Part shown: one piece after another, positions 50,425 to 59,394 of the stretch
Position numbering within the stretch: position 1 is the stretch's first letter
Layout: every line of letters begins with the position of its first letter
Assembly: GCF_012273655.1 (NCBI RefSeq)
Contig: NZ_JAAWWP010000011.1
Span: forward strand, 211,337-275,336
Length of the DNA stretch: 64,000 nt
Direction of reading: 5' to 3'
Source: Streptomyces physcomitrii
GTDB taxonomy: Bacteria > Actinomycetota > Actinomycetes > Streptomycetales > Streptomycetaceae
Position numbers and translations under genes: made by a program
Notes under the pieces: generated by a model
Seen by the model: the letters and a program-made list of their open reading frames with translations, nothing else
Told to the model about the DNA's origin: nothing
Databases searched by the model: none

Positions 50425-52656
50425 GTGGCCACGTACCTGTACAAGCTCGGCCGGCTCGCCTTCAGGCGCCGGCGCTGGTTCGCCCTGATCTGGGCCGCGC
50501 TGCTCGCCCTCGCGGTCTTCGGCGCGGCCAAGGCCCCCTCGCCGGGCGCCACCGGCTTCTCGATCCCGGGCACCGAGGCGCAGCGCGCCTTCGACCTGCT
50601 GGAAGAACGATTCCCCGGCTCCAGTGCCGACGGTGCCCAGGCCCGCGTGGTCTTCCAGGCGCCGGACGGCGAGAAGATGACCGACCCCGCGAACAAGAAG
50701 GTCATAGCGGACACGGTCAAGGAGCTCGGCTCCGGTTCCGAGGTGGACTCCGTCTCCGACCCGTTCAAGGCGGCCGGGGTCAGCAAGGACCGCAGCACCG
50801 CCTACACGCAGGTGACGTACAAGGTCACCAGCATGGAGCTGGAGGAGTCCTCCCGCGAGGCGCTGGAGAAGTCCGTGGAGGACGCCCGCAGCGGCGGGCT
50901 CGCGGTCGAGGTCGGCGGTGACGCCCTCCAGGCCACCCCGGAGACCGGCAGTACCGAGATCATCGGCATCGCCATCGCCGCGGTCGTCCTGGTGATCACC
51001 TTCGGCTCGCTGCTCTCGGCGGGGCTGCCGCTGCTGACCGCGCTGATCGGGGTCGGCGCCGGAGTCTCCGGCATCGCCGCGCTGTCCAGCACGCTCAACC
51101 TCGACCAGAACACCTCCACCCTGGCCACGATGATCGGCCTGGCGGTCGGCATCGACTACGCCCTGTTCATCGTCTCCCGCTACCGCGCCGAACTCGCCGA
51201 GGGGCGCGGCAAGGAGGAGGCCGCGGGACGGGCCGTCGGCACCGCGGGCTCCGCGGTGGTCTTCGCCGGACTCACCGTGGTCATCGCCCTGGTCGGCCTC
51301 TTCGTGGTGAACATCCCGATGCTCACCAAGATGGGCGCCGCCGCGGCCGGCACGGTCGCCGTCGCGGTCCTCATCGCGCTGACCCTGATCCCGGCCCTGC
51401 TCGGCTTCGCCCAGAAGCGGGTCCGCCCCGCGGGCGAGAAGTCCAAGCTGCTCGGCGGCGGCCGCGAGAAGTCCGCCGAGAAGGCCGCCCGGCCGAACAT
51501 GGGCACCCGCTGGGCGCGGTTCGTGGTGCGCCGCCCGATCATGGTGCTGCTCGCGGGCGTGGTCGCCCTCGGCGCGATGGCGGCGCCCGCGGCCTCGCTG
51601 GAGCTGGGCCTGCCGGACGACGGCTCCCAGCCCACCAAGACCACCCAGCGCAAGGCCTACGACATGATCTCGGAGGGCTTCGGACCGGGCTACAACGGCC
51701 CGCTGATGATCGCCACCGACCTCAAGGGCTCCGGTGACCCGAAGGCCGCCGCGGGCGAGGCCGCCAAGAAGATCGCCGGTGTCGACGGCGTCGGCCCGGT
51801 CACCAAGCCGGTCCTGAACAAGGCGGGCGACGCCGCGACCTTCATGGCGGTGCCCGACTTCAAGCCCAGCAGCAAGGAGACCGAGGACGTCGTCCACGCC
51901 ATCCGCGACGCGGGCCCCGGCATCGAGGCGGACAACGGCGCCGAGATCATGGTCACCGGCAGCACGGCCATGAACATCGACGTCTCGCAGAAGCTCAACG
52001 ACGCGCTGGTGCCGTATCTGGCCCTGGTCGTCGGGCTCGCCTTCCTGCTCCTGATGATCGTCTTCCGCTCGGTGCTCGTCCCGCTCAAGGCGGCGCTCGG
52101 CTTCCTGCTCTCGGTCCTCGCGGCCCTCGGCGCGGTCGTCGCGGTCTTCCAGTGGGGCTGGCTCGGCGGTCTGTTCGGGGTCGAGGAGACCGGCCCGATC
52201 ATGTCGATGATGCCGATCTTCATGGTGGGCGTGGTCTTCGGCCTCGCGATGGACTACGAGGTCTTCCTGGTGACCCGGATGCGGGAGGCCTACGTCCACG
52301 GCGAGGAGCCCAAGCAGGCGGTCGTCACGGGCTTCAGGTACGGGGCCCGGGTGGTCACCGCCGCCGCGATCATCATGATCGCCGTCTTCGCCGGGTTCAT
52401 CGGCTCCACCGAGCAGATGATCAAGATGATCGGCTTCGGCCTCGCGATCGCGGTCTTCTTCGACGCCTTCCTCGTACGGATGGCGATCGTGCCCGCGGTC
52501 CTGGCGCTGCTCGGCCGCTCGGCCTGGTGGCTGCCCGGCTGGCTGGCCAAGGTGCTGCCGAACGTCGACGTCGAGGGCGAGGGCCTCAGCAAGCTCGACG
52601 AGGGCCGCGGCGACCAGGACGACCCGGACGCGGAGAAGGAGCTGGTCCGCGCCTGA
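50425..52656 (+). CDS. MMPL family RND-type transporter
   Basis: A 743-aa membrane transporter of the MMPL group, which export lipids and drugs with the proton gradient. It has about 11-12 helices with two large external loops. TM1 is in RWFALIWAALLALAVFGAAK; a helix cluster follows at IIGIAIAAVVLVITFGSLLS. MIGLAVGIDYALFIVSRYR and VFGLAMDYEVFLVTRMREAY carry the G-x-D-Y signature of both halves (Asp-Tyr pairs for proton relay). GTG 50425. Controlled by the TetR upstream, by inference. It is closed by a 19-bp hairpin. Confidence 0.9.
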   Translation: MATYLYKLGRLAFRRRRWFALIWAALLALAVFGAAKAPSPGATGFSIPGTEAQRAFDLLEERFPGSSADGAQARVVFQAPDGEKMTDPANKKVIADTVKELGSGSEVDSVSDPFKAAGVSKDRSTAYTQVTYKVTSMELEESSREALEKSVEDARSGGLAVEVGGDALQATPETGSTEIIGIAIAAVVLVITFGSLLSAGLPLLTALIGVGAGVSGIAALSSTLNLDQNTSTLATMIGLAVGIDYALFIVSRYRAELAEGRGKEEAAGRAVGTAGSAVVFAGLTVVIALVGLFVVNIPMLTKMGAAAAGTVAVAVLIALTLIPALLGFAQKRVRPAGEKSKLLGGGREKSAEKAARPNMGTRWARFVVRRPIMVLLAGVVALGAMAAPAASLELGLPDDGSQPTKTTQRKAYDMISEGFGPGYNGPLMIATDLKGSGDPKAAAGEAAKKIAGVDGVGPVTKPVLNKAGDAATFMAVPDFKPSSKETEDVVHAIRDAGPGIEADNGAEIMVTGSTAMNIDVSQKLNDALVPYLALVVGLAFLLLMIVFRSVLVPLKAALGFLLSVLAALGAVVAVFQWGWLGGLFGVEETGPIMSMMPIFMVGVVFGLAMDYEVFLVTRMREAYVHGEEPKQAVVTGFRYGARVVTAAAIIMIAVFAGFIGSTEQMIKMIGFGLAIAVFFDAFLVRMAIVPAVLALLGRSAWWLPGWLAKVLPNVDVEGEGLSKLDEGRGDQDDPDAEKELVRA

Positions 52657-52657
52657 C

Positions 52658-52705
52658 CCGGACCGGGTCCCGGGCGGCGGCGCTGTCGCCCGGGACCCGG
52701 TCCGG
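52658..52705. terminator. Terminator after MMPL gene
   Basis: CCGGACCGGGTCCCGGGCG pairs perfectly with CGCCCGGGACCCGGTCCGG, a 19-bp stem with a 10-base loop, two bases after the stop codon. Confidence 0.85.
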
Positions 52706-52784
52706 CCGAGACCGCCGGGGCCGCCGTCAGGGCGGGCAGGTCCCGGCACCGCACCGCCCGTGGGGACGGGGACGGTGCGCCACA

Positions 52785-52825
52785 GGAACCCGGTGGCAGT
52801 GTGAGCGGCACTGGCACCGGGTTCC
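52785..52825. terminator. Second hairpin between MMPL and SsgA-like genes
   Basis: GGAACCCGGTG pairs with CACCGGGTTCC. After one mismatch CAGTG/CACTG continues the stem. It faces the end of the convergent SsgA-like gene and may terminate it. Confidence 0.65.
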
Positions 52826-52867
52826 GGCGTGTGCGGGGGCCCCGGCCGTACCGGACCCGGCGGCGGC

Positions 52868-53227
52868 TCAGCGCAGGATCGGCGTCGGCGTCGGATAGGT
52901 GAGGCGCAGGAAGCGCACCAGGGCCGCTATGTCGAACTGGACCATCGCCACGGTGTGCCCGTTGTGCCGCTCGACCATGGCCTGCACCCGGCCGCAGGGC
53001 CAGACGCGGAAGTCCCCGCTGTCCACCGGGCCCCGCATCCCGCGCTCCAGGAGATCCCGCCCGAAGACCCAGTCCTCCACATGCTCGCCGGAGCCGCGGA
53101 AGCTGAGCCGGATGTCCCCGGGGGCGGCGTCGGGTTCGTAGCGCAGAGTGACCGGGATGGAGCGCGGGTCCTCGGCGGAATCCGTGACGATGCGGGCGCG
53201 GAGGTTCTTCTTGATGGCCTGGGGCAT
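52868..53227 (-). CDS. SsgA family sporulation/cell division regulator
   Basis: A 119-aa SsgA-like protein (SALP), a family found only in sporulating actinomycetes that guides septum placement, DNA segregation and spore-wall events. Diagnostic stretches are IPVTLRYEPDAAPGDIRLSF, VEDWVFGRDLLERGMRGPV, and GDFRVWPCGRVQAMV then ERHNGHTVAMVQFDIAALVR. The N-terminus (MPQAIKKNLRARIVTDSAED) matches SALPs. I cannot tell which paralogue (SsgA-G) it is. The ATG at 53227 has AAGGGAG 8 bases upstream. It supports Streptomyces as host. It is divergent from the nickel transporter operon. Confidence 0.85.
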   Translation of the reverse strand: MPQAIKKNLRARIVTDSAEDPRSIPVTLRYEPDAAPGDIRLSFRGSGEHVEDWVFGRDLLERGMRGPVDSGDFRVWPCGRVQAMVERHNGHTVAMVQFDIAALVRFLRLTYPTPTPILR

Positions 53228-53759
53228 CGGTGCGGCTCCCTTGACTTGCCGTCGTCGGGCAGGTGGCACCCGCCGGTCCCGCCCGGACGCGATCGCCCTG
53301 CCCGGACCGGCGGCACCCGCCGCCTCGGTCACGCCCTGTCCGCCCCGTCTTCGAGGACATGGCCCCTGCGACTGGTGAGGTTCACCCTCCAATGTGACAT
53401 AGGTGCATTTCGTCCTTCCACTCCGGTTGGGCCCCTGGAGTGGAAGGGCGGCCGGTACGGGTTCCGGGTGCGCGCGGGGTCCGCGCCGCCTCCGCCCCGG
53501 GTCGGGGAGCGGGGCCGCCGTGCCCCGAGGGGTCCAAGTGCCGTGAGGTGCGCGGCTGTTGGCCCGATCCCCCAACTGGCCTGCGCCCGCTCTTGCAAAG
53601 TCTTCGCAAGAGAGCACTATCATCAGACGGCTGTCCTCACAGCCAGGGCCCCGGCCCGCCGCCCGCGGCTCGACCGAGCCGCTGTCCCCGCCCCCAGCGC
53701 GTGCTCGCCCGAAGCCGTGCGACGCCCGACCGTCCCCGATGCCCGGAAGCGGTGCAGCC
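53228..53759. promoter_or_regulatory. Divergent region between SsgA-like and nickel transporter genes
   Basis: This 530-bp gap has an A+T-richer patch at about 53385-53410 on the SsgA side, and the Nur box and promoter on the transporter side. I looked for a cobalamin riboswitch and found no convincing core. No gene is supported. Confidence 0.45.
53593..53609 (+). promoter_or_regulatory. Nur box upstream of the nickel/cobalt ECF transporter
   Basis: TTGCAA-AGTCT-TCGCAA matches the Streptomyces nickel-uptake regulator motif TTGCAA-N5-TTGCAA at 11 of 12 arm positions, with the exact 5-base gap. TATCAT (53618-53623) lies 19 bases after the first arm, so the box overlaps a -35 region. It implies repression by Nur with Ni2+. 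Confidence 0.7.
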
Positions 53760-54884
53760 ATGCATGTCCCCGATGGATTCATCAACGCCCCCGTCTCCGC
53801 CGCCACCGGCGTCGTCGCCGTGGCCGCGGTGGCGGTCGGGCTCAAGGGCGCCCGCCGGGAGCTGGCGGCCTCCGGGCCCGCGCTCGGCGGCGCGGAGCGC
53901 ACGGCGCCGCTCGCGGGCCTCGTCGCCGCGTTCATCTTCGCGGTGCAGATGCTGAACTTCCCGGTGGCCGCGGGCACCAGCGGCCACCTCCTCGGCGGGG
54001 CGCTCGCGGCGATCCTGGTCGGCCCGTACACCGGCGTCCTGTGCGTCTCGGTGGTCCTGCTGATGCAGGGGCTGCTCTTCGCGGACGGCGGGCTCACCGC
54101 GCTCGGCGTGAACATCACCAACATGGCCCTGGTGACCGTCGTCGTCGCCTACGCCCTCTTCCGCGCGCTGCTCAAGGTCCTTCCCCGGCGCCGCAGTTCG
54201 GTCACCGCGGCCTCCTTCGTCGCCGCCCTCGTCTCGGTGCCGGCCGCCGCCCTCGCCTTCACGCTGATGTACTGGCTCGGCGGCACCACCGAGGTCCCGG
54301 TCGGCAAGGTGGCGACCGCGATGGTCGGCGTGCACGTCCTGATCGGCATCGGCGAGGCCCTGATCACCGCTGCCACCGTCAGCGCCGTACTCGCCGTCCG
54401 GCCCGACCTGGTCCACGGCGCCCGGGGCCTGTCCGTCCCGCTGAAGCTGCGCGTCGGCGGCGAACTCGTCGACGCCCCGGCCGCCGCCCCGGCCCCCGCG
54501 CCCGCCGCCTCGGGTCCGCACCCGCGCAAGGTCTGGATCGGCGGTCTGATCGCCTCGCTGCTGCTCGCCGGCTTCGTCAGCTTCTACGCCTCCGCGAACC
54601 CCGACGGCCTGGAGAAGGTCGCCTCCGACAAGGGCATCGACAAGAAGGCCGAGGAGCACGACATCGCGGACTCGCCGCTCGCCGACTACGGCGTCAGCGG
54701 CATCGACAACACCCGCCTCGCCGGAGGCCTCGCGGGCGTGATCGGCGTCGGCGGCACCGTCCTCCTCGGCAGCGGCGTCTTCTGGGCGGTACGCCGCCGC
54801 CGGACCACCGGCACCCCGCCCGCCGGGACCGCCTCGGCGACCGCCGCGGGGACGAGCGGCCCCACCGACCGCGAAGCCGTCTGA
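53760..54884 (+). CDS. nikMN: Nickel/cobalt ECF transporter substrate-binding subunit, CbiM/NikM-CbiN fusion
   Basis: A 374-aa membrane protein. It begins MHVPDGFINAPVSAATG; Met1, His2 and the first turn are the metal ligands of NikM/CbiM. MLNFPVAAGTSGHLLGGALA carries the further His. The C-terminal ~130 residues, after a Pro/Ala linker, look like CbiN/NikN (two helices around FYASANPDGLEKVASDKG). Substrate is nickel by inference: a Nur box lies upstream and no cobalamin genes or riboswitch are near. The start is fixed by the MHxPDG motif. The downstream subunit starts 1 base after its stop. Confidence 0.85.
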   Translation: MHVPDGFINAPVSAATGVVAVAAVAVGLKGARRELAASGPALGGAERTAPLAGLVAAFIFAVQMLNFPVAAGTSGHLLGGALAAILVGPYTGVLCVSVVLLMQGLLFADGGLTALGVNITNMALVTVVVAYALFRALLKVLPRRRSSVTAASFVAALVSVPAAALAFTLMYWLGGTTEVPVGKVATAMVGVHVLIGIGEALITAATVSAVLAVRPDLVHGARGLSVPLKLRVGGELVDAPAAAPAPAPAASGPHPRKVWIGGLIASLLLAGFVSFYASANPDGLEKVASDKGIDKKAEEHDIADSPLADYGVSGIDNTRLAGGLAGVIGVGGTVLLGSGVFWAVRRRRTTGTPPAGTASATAAGTSGPTDREAV

Positions 54885-54885
54885 G

Positions 54886-55647
54886 ATGGGCGCCGGCCAC
54901 TCCCACAAGCTCTACCGCCACGGGCACTCGGTGGTGCACCGGCTCCCGGCCCACTGCAAACTCGCCGCGGTCTTCTGCTTCGTCCTCGTGGTGGTCTCCA
55001 CCCCGCGCACCGCCATGTGGGCCTTCGCCCTCTACGCGGCGCTGCTCGGCGCGGTGGCGGCGGCGGCCCGGGTGCCCGCCGGATTCCTCGCGAAGCGGCT
55101 CCTGATCGAGGTGCCCTTCGTCGCCTTCGCCGTCCTGCTGCCCTTCGTCGCCGAGGGCGAGCGGGTGGACGTCCTCGGGCTCTCGCTCAGCGTCAACGGG
55201 CTCTGGGGCGCCTGGAACGTCCTCGCCAAGGGCACCCTCGGCGTCGCCGCCTCGGTGCTGCTCGCCGCCACCACCGAACTGCGCGAGGTGCTGCTCGGGC
55301 TCCAACGCCTGGGCCTGCCCTCGCTGTTGGTGCAGATCGCCGCCTTCATGCTCCGCTACGGCGAGGTGATCACCGACGAGATGCGCCGGATGCGGCTCGC
55401 CCGCCTCTCCCGCGGCTTCGAGGCCCGGGGCGTACGGCACTGGGGTGTGCTCGCCAAGTCGGCGGGCGCGCTCTTCATCCGCTCCTACGAACGCGGGGAG
55501 CGCGTCCACCTGGCGATGCTCAGCCGCGGCTACACCGGGGCGATGCCGGTGATCGACCGGATCACCGCCTCCCGCGCCCAGTGGTCGTACGCCCTCGCGC
55601 TGCCCGCCCTGGCGCTGGTGGTCTGCGTCCTCGGCTGGACGCTGTGA
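54886..55647 (+). CDS. nikQ: ECF transporter transmembrane (T) subunit
   Basis: A 253-aa CbiQ/NikQ-type membrane protein. The N-terminus is His-rich (GAGHSHKLYRHGHSVVH), which suggests metal handling. The two coupling motifs RLARLSRGFEARG and LAMLSRGYTGAMP (A-R-G pattern) contact the ATPase. About five helices are visible. It passes energy from NikO to NikM. Starts at 54886 with the gene upstream ending at 54884. Confidence 0.85.
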   Translation: MGAGHSHKLYRHGHSVVHRLPAHCKLAAVFCFVLVVVSTPRTAMWAFALYAALLGAVAAAARVPAGFLAKRLLIEVPFVAFAVLLPFVAEGERVDVLGLSLSVNGLWGAWNVLAKGTLGVAASVLLAATTELREVLLGLQRLGLPSLLVQIAAFMLRYGEVITDEMRRMRLARLSRGFEARGVRHWGVLAKSAGALFIRSYERGERVHLAMLSRGYTGAMPVIDRITASRAQWSYALALPALALVVCVLGWTL

Positions 55648-55744
55648 GCCGGGCCCGCGCCCGGAGCGCCCGGCGGCCCGGGCCGGACCCGGCGCTGTGA
55701 GCCGCGAGACACCCGCTGGCCCGCACCCCGCCCCGTCTGCTGGG

Positions 55745-56503
55745 ATGGAGGGTGTGACCGCACCCCTCTCGCTCGAAGTGTCGAAGCTCGCCTTCGCCTA
55801 CCCGGACGGCCACCAGGCCCTCTTCGGCGTGGACCTGGCCCTCGCCGCCGGGGAGCGGGTGGCCCTGCTCGGCCCCAACGGCGCCGGGAAGACCACCCTC
55901 GTCCTGCACCTCAACGGCATCCTCGGCGGCGGCCACGGCACCGTGCGGGTCGCGGGCCTCCCGGTCGACCGCGGCAACATGGCGGAGATCCGCCGCCGGG
56001 TCGGCATCGTCTTCCAGGACCCCGACGACCAGCTCTTCATGCCGACGGTGCGCGAGGACGTCGCCTTCGGTCCCGCGAACGCCGGGCTCAGGGGCGCCGC
56101 TTTGGAGGAGCGGGTACGGGAGGCGCTGGAGCGGGTCGGCATGACCGCCTACGCGGACCGGCCGCCGCACCACCTCTCCTTCGGCCAGCGCCGCCGGGTC
56201 GCGGTGGCCACCGTGCTCGCGATGCGCCCCGAGATCCTCGTCCTGGACGAACCCAGCTCCAACCTCGACCCCGCCTCCCGGCGCGAACTCGCCGACATCC
56301 TGCGGTCCTTGGACGTCACCGTGCTGATGGTCACCCACGACCTGCCGTACGCCCTCGAACTCTGCCCGCGCGCGGTCATCCTCTCCGAGGGTGTCATCGC
56401 CGCCGACGCCCCCACCGCCGAACTCCTCGCCGACCAGGAGCTGATGGCGAGCCACCGCCTCGAACTCCCCTTCGGCTTCGACCCCGGAAGCACCCGCCGA
56501 TGA
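55745..56503 (+). CDS. nikO: ECF transporter ATP-binding subunit
   Basis: A 252-aa ABC ATPase: Walker A GPNGAGKTTLVLHLNG, Q-loop FQDPDDQLF, signature LSFGQRRRVAVA, Walker B ILVLDEPSSNLD and the switch His in VTHDLPYAL. QDPDDQLF is typical of CbiO/EcfA. I take ATG 55745; GTG 55697 and GTG 55754 are alternatives. It overlaps the next gene by ATGA. Confidence 0.88.
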   Translation: MEGVTAPLSLEVSKLAFAYPDGHQALFGVDLALAAGERVALLGPNGAGKTTLVLHLNGILGGGHGTVRVAGLPVDRGNMAEIRRRVGIVFQDPDDQLFMPTVREDVAFGPANAGLRGAALEERVREALERVGMTAYADRPPHHLSFGQRRRVAVATVLAMRPEILVLDEPSSNLDPASRRELADILRSLDVTVLMVTHDLPYALELCPRAVILSEGVIAADAPTAELLADQELMASHRLELPFGFDPGSTRR

Positions 56504-57819
56504 GCACCGAACAGCCCCCGACCGAGCAGCCGCCGGCGAACCGGCCCGCGACCGAACGGCCCCCGGCCGCTCGCTCCGCAGCCGAACAGCCCGTACCCGC
56601 AGGGCAGTCGACCCCCGCCCCGGTGACCGTGCACGGCACCACCGCCCCCGGCTGGGAGCCGGTGCGCGAGGCCTTCGCCCGCAACTTCCCGGTGTACGGG
56701 GAGCGCGGCGCCGCCGTCACGGTGTACCGGCACGGGCGCCCGGTGGTCGATCTCTTCGGCGGCGTACGGGACTTCGACGCCGCCGGGCCCGGTGCCGCGT
56801 CCTGGGAGCACGGCACCGCACAGATCGTGCGCTCGGCGACCAAGGGCGTGGCCGCCGCCGTGCTCCTCGCCCTCGCCGAGCGCGGCCTGCTCGACCTGGA
56901 CGCCCCGGTGGCCGCCTACTGGCCCGAGTTCAAGGCCCACGGCAAGCAGCACACCCTGGTCCGCGACGTCCTCGCCCACCGCACCGGGGTCGTCGTCCTC
57001 GACCCGCCGCTGACCCCCGCCCAGGCCGCCGACCAGGACCTCGGCGCCGCCGCGGTCGCCGCCCGGCGCCCCGACTGGGAGCCCGGCACCGACCACGGCT
57101 ACCAGGCGCAGACGTACAGCTGGCTGACCAATGAACTCGTGCGCCGCGTCACCGGGTCGAGCGTGGGGGAGTGGGCCGCCGCGCACTTCGCGGAGCCGCT
57201 CGGGCTCGACCTCTGGCTGGGGATGCCCGCCGCCGAGCAGCACCGCGCCGGACGCATCGGCCCGGTCACCGCACCCGAGAAGGGCGGCGGCCTCAGGCTC
57301 CGCGCCAAGCGCGACGTCGCCGAGGCCTATAGCGACCCCGCCAGCCTCACCCGCCGCGCCTTCGGCGCCATCGACCCGGCGCCCGACGAGAACGACCCCG
57401 CCTACCGCGCCGCCTGCCTCCCCGCCTCCGGCGGCATCGCCACCGCCCCCGCGCTGGCCCGCTTCTACGCCGCCCTGATCGGCCGAGTCGACGGCCACCG
57501 GCGCCTGTTGAGCGCCGAGACGGTCGACCGCGCCCGAGCGGTGGCCGCCGCAGGGCCCGACCGCGTCCTGGTCGTCGCCACCCGCTTCGGCCTCGGCTGG
57601 ATGCTGCACGGCCCCGCCTCGCCCTTCCTGGACACCGGCTCCTTCGGCCACCCCGGCCGCGGCGGCGCCCTCGGCTTCGCCGACCCCGAACACGGCATCG
57701 CCTTCGGCTACGTCACCAACGGCCTCCAGAAGGGCGTCACCGCCGACCCGCGGGCGCAGGGGCTGGTACGGGCGGTGCGGGGGGTCCTGGCGGACCAGGG
57801 CGAGGCCTTCGGCACCTGA
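56500..57819 (+). CDS. Serine hydrolase, class C beta-lactamase family (EstB-like)
   Basis: A 439-aa protein. The S-x-x-K active site is Ser112-Lys115 in VRSATKGVAAAVLL. Y-x-W/N near HGYQAQTYSWLTNELV gives the second motif, and FGHPGRGGALGF is the H-x-G motif. The first ~40 residues are a Pro/Ala/Glu-rich tail without a signal peptide, so a cytoplasmic esterase is more likely than a drug-resistance beta-lactamase. It overlaps the nikO stop by 4 bases, which couples it to the nickel operon, although a functional link is unclear. It is convergent with a MerR gene 25 bp away. Confidence 0.85.
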   Translation: MSTEQPPTEQPPANRPATERPPAARSAAEQPVPAGQSTPAPVTVHGTTAPGWEPVREAFARNFPVYGERGAAVTVYRHGRPVVDLFGGVRDFDAAGPGAASWEHGTAQIVRSATKGVAAAVLLALAERGLLDLDAPVAAYWPEFKAHGKQHTLVRDVLAHRTGVVVLDPPLTPAQAADQDLGAAAVAARRPDWEPGTDHGYQAQTYSWLTNELVRRVTGSSVGEWAAAHFAEPLGLDLWLGMPAAEQHRAGRIGPVTAPEKGGGLRLRAKRDVAEAYSDPASLTRRAFGAIDPAPDENDPAYRAACLPASGGIATAPALARFYAALIGRVDGHRRLLSAETVDRARAVAAAGPDRVLVVATRFGLGWMLHGPASPFLDTGSFGHPGRGGALGFADPEHGIAFGYVTNGLQKGVTADPRAQGLVRAVRGVLADQGEAFGT

Positions 57820-57844
57820 GGCGCCGCCGGGTCCGCCGCCGCGC

Positions 57845-58306
57845 TCACTCCCCGGCCGGGGCCGCCGGGCTCGTCGGCGCCGTCGCGTCCGGGGATGCCG
57901 CGCCCCCGCCTTCGCCGCCCCTGTCGCCCGCGCCCCCGCCGCCTCGGTCGTAGTCGAGTACGGCGTCGAGGTACTCGCCTATGGCGTCCCGGTTGTGCGT
58001 CAGGAACCGGATGCGCTCGGTCATCCGGTCGCGCTCGTGCCGCAGGGTGGCGATCATCTCCGGGGTGGCGTCCCGGAAGTAGATGGTCCGGGGCTTGTCG
58101 AGGCAGGGCAGGATCTGCTTGATGATGCGGGTCGGCAGTCCGGCGTCGAGCAGTCCCCGGATCTGCCGGACGCGGTCGACGAAGCGCTCGTCGAACTCGC
58201 GGTAGCCGTTGGCGCCGCGGGCGGCGGCGATGAGGCCCTGCTCCTCGTAGTACCGCAGCAGCCTGCGGGAGGTGCCGGTGCGCTCCGACAGCTCTCCGAT
58301 GCGCAT
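57845..58306 (-). CDS. MerR family transcriptional regulator
   Basis: A 153-aa regulator with the MerR helix-turn-helix (MRIGELSERTGTSRRLLRYY then EEQGLIAAARGANGYREFDE) and coiled-coil effector arm (RIIKQILPCLDKPRTI). One Cys (PCLDK) could sense metal or oxidant, but the usual second Cys is missing. The C-terminal tail is Gly/Pro-rich. The ATG at 58306 has GAGGTGGG 5 bases upstream. It is divergent from the polysaccharide deacetylase, with palindromes in the shared region. Confidence 0.87.
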   Translation of the reverse strand: MRIGELSERTGTSRRLLRYYEEQGLIAAARGANGYREFDERFVDRVRQIRGLLDAGLPTRIIKQILPCLDKPRTIYFRDATPEMIATLRHERDRMTERIRFLTHNRDAIGEYLDAVLDYDRGGGGAGDRGGEGGGAASPDATAPTSPAAPAGE

Positions 58307-58334
58307 GTGACCCACCTCATACGGTGCTGCTTTG

Positions 58335-58373
58335 ACCTTCTCATCAGTGTGAAGGTTCGACGATATCCGTCGA
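58335..58373. promoter_or_regulatory. Palindromes between MerR and deacetylase genes
   Basis: ACCTTC-N10-GAAGGT (58335-58356) abuts TCGACG-ATATC-CGTCGA (58357-58373). TTGACC at 58332-58337 is a good -35 overlapped by the first repeat. The first repeat is MerR-like in form. Confidence 0.55.
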
Positions 58374-58412
58374 CCGAAGCCGCCGTACAGCCCAGGCCCG
58401 AGGTGAACCCCG

Positions 58413-59309
58413 ATGGACAACCAGCTCTTCGACTACAGCCCCATCGTCGAACGCGAGCCGCTGCACTGGCCGGGCGGCGCCCGGGTCGCCTTCTACCTGG
58501 GGCTGAACGTCGAGCACTACCAGGTCGACCGCCCCTCCACGAGCATCTTCGCCGACACCCGGACCCTCTCCCCGGACCCGCTCAACTACGGCTGGCGGGA
58601 CTACGGGCCCCGGGTCGGCATCTGGCGGCTGATCGACAGCCTGGACCGCCACGGCCTGCGGGCCAGCGTGATGCTCAACTCCGATGCGGCCGCGCACTAT
58701 CCGCAGATCATCGAGGCCGGCCTGGAGCGCGACTGGGTCTGGGCCGCGCACGGCAGGAACAACTCCATCCTCCAGGCCGACATGGCCGAGTCCGAGGAGC
58801 GCGCCTACCTGACCGAGGTGATCGGCACCATCGAGAGGGCGACCGGCCGCCGGCCGCGCGGCTGGCTCGGCCCGGCGCTCACCGAGACCTTCCGGACCCC
58901 GGAACTCCTCGCCGAGCTGGGCCTGCGGTACGTCCTCGACTGGGCGAACGACGACCAGCCGTACCGGCTGAGGGTGCCGGGCATGCTGAGCGTGCCGTAC
59001 TCGATCGAGATCAACGACGTGCAGATGTTCGTCGGCAAGAGCCTCAGCGGCCCCGACTTCCTCCAGATCGTCAAGGACCAACTCGACCAGCTCTACGAGG
59101 AGTCGGCGGACAGCGGCCGGGTGATGTCCCTCGTCCTGCACCCCTTCGTCATCAACCAGCCCTTCCGCCACCGGTATCTGGACCGGGCGCTCGCCCACAT
59201 CGCGAACCACCCCGGCGTCTGGCTGACCACCAGCGACGAGATCGCCGACCACTACGCCCGTACGACCGCGCCGGCGGCCGGAGCGGCCACCGGCGCGGAG
59301 CGGGGGTGA
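58413..59309 (+). CDS. Polysaccharide deacetylase family protein (PuuE/allantoinase-like)
   Basis: A 298-aa NodB-fold hydrolase. It has GLNVEHYQVDRPST near the start, DYGPRVGIWRLIDSLDRHGL and AAAHYPQIIEAGLERDWVW, then AAHGRNN, RRPRGWLGPALTET and MSLVLHPFVINQPFRHRYLD (metal and acid residues in AHGRN and LHPF). The arrangement fits the PuuE/HP0310 branch, which includes peptidoglycan deacetylases and allantoinase-like enzymes. Exact chemistry is not resolved, but the LHPF histidine is kept. The ATG at 58413 follows GAGGTG by 8 bases. Probably controlled by the divergent MerR protein. Confidence 0.85.
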   Translation: MDNQLFDYSPIVEREPLHWPGGARVAFYLGLNVEHYQVDRPSTSIFADTRTLSPDPLNYGWRDYGPRVGIWRLIDSLDRHGLRASVMLNSDAAAHYPQIIEAGLERDWVWAAHGRNNSILQADMAESEERAYLTEVIGTIERATGRRPRGWLGPALTETFRTPELLAELGLRYVLDWANDDQPYRLRVPGMLSVPYSIEINDVQMFVGKSLSGPDFLQIVKDQLDQLYEESADSGRVMSLVLHPFVINQPFRHRYLDRALAHIANHPGVWLTTSDEIADHYARTTAPAAGAATGAERG

Positions 59310-59394
59310 CGTTCGGCGATGAGGGCGTGAACTCCCGCTGGAACGGGCGCCCTTGAGGCCGCGGGGAGGCTGCGCCCGCCGACCTGACCCTCCG

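Noticed and set aside
53330..53760. Cobalamin riboswitch before the ECF transporter
   Set aside because: I could not find the conserved B12-box core; a Nur box explains the region better.
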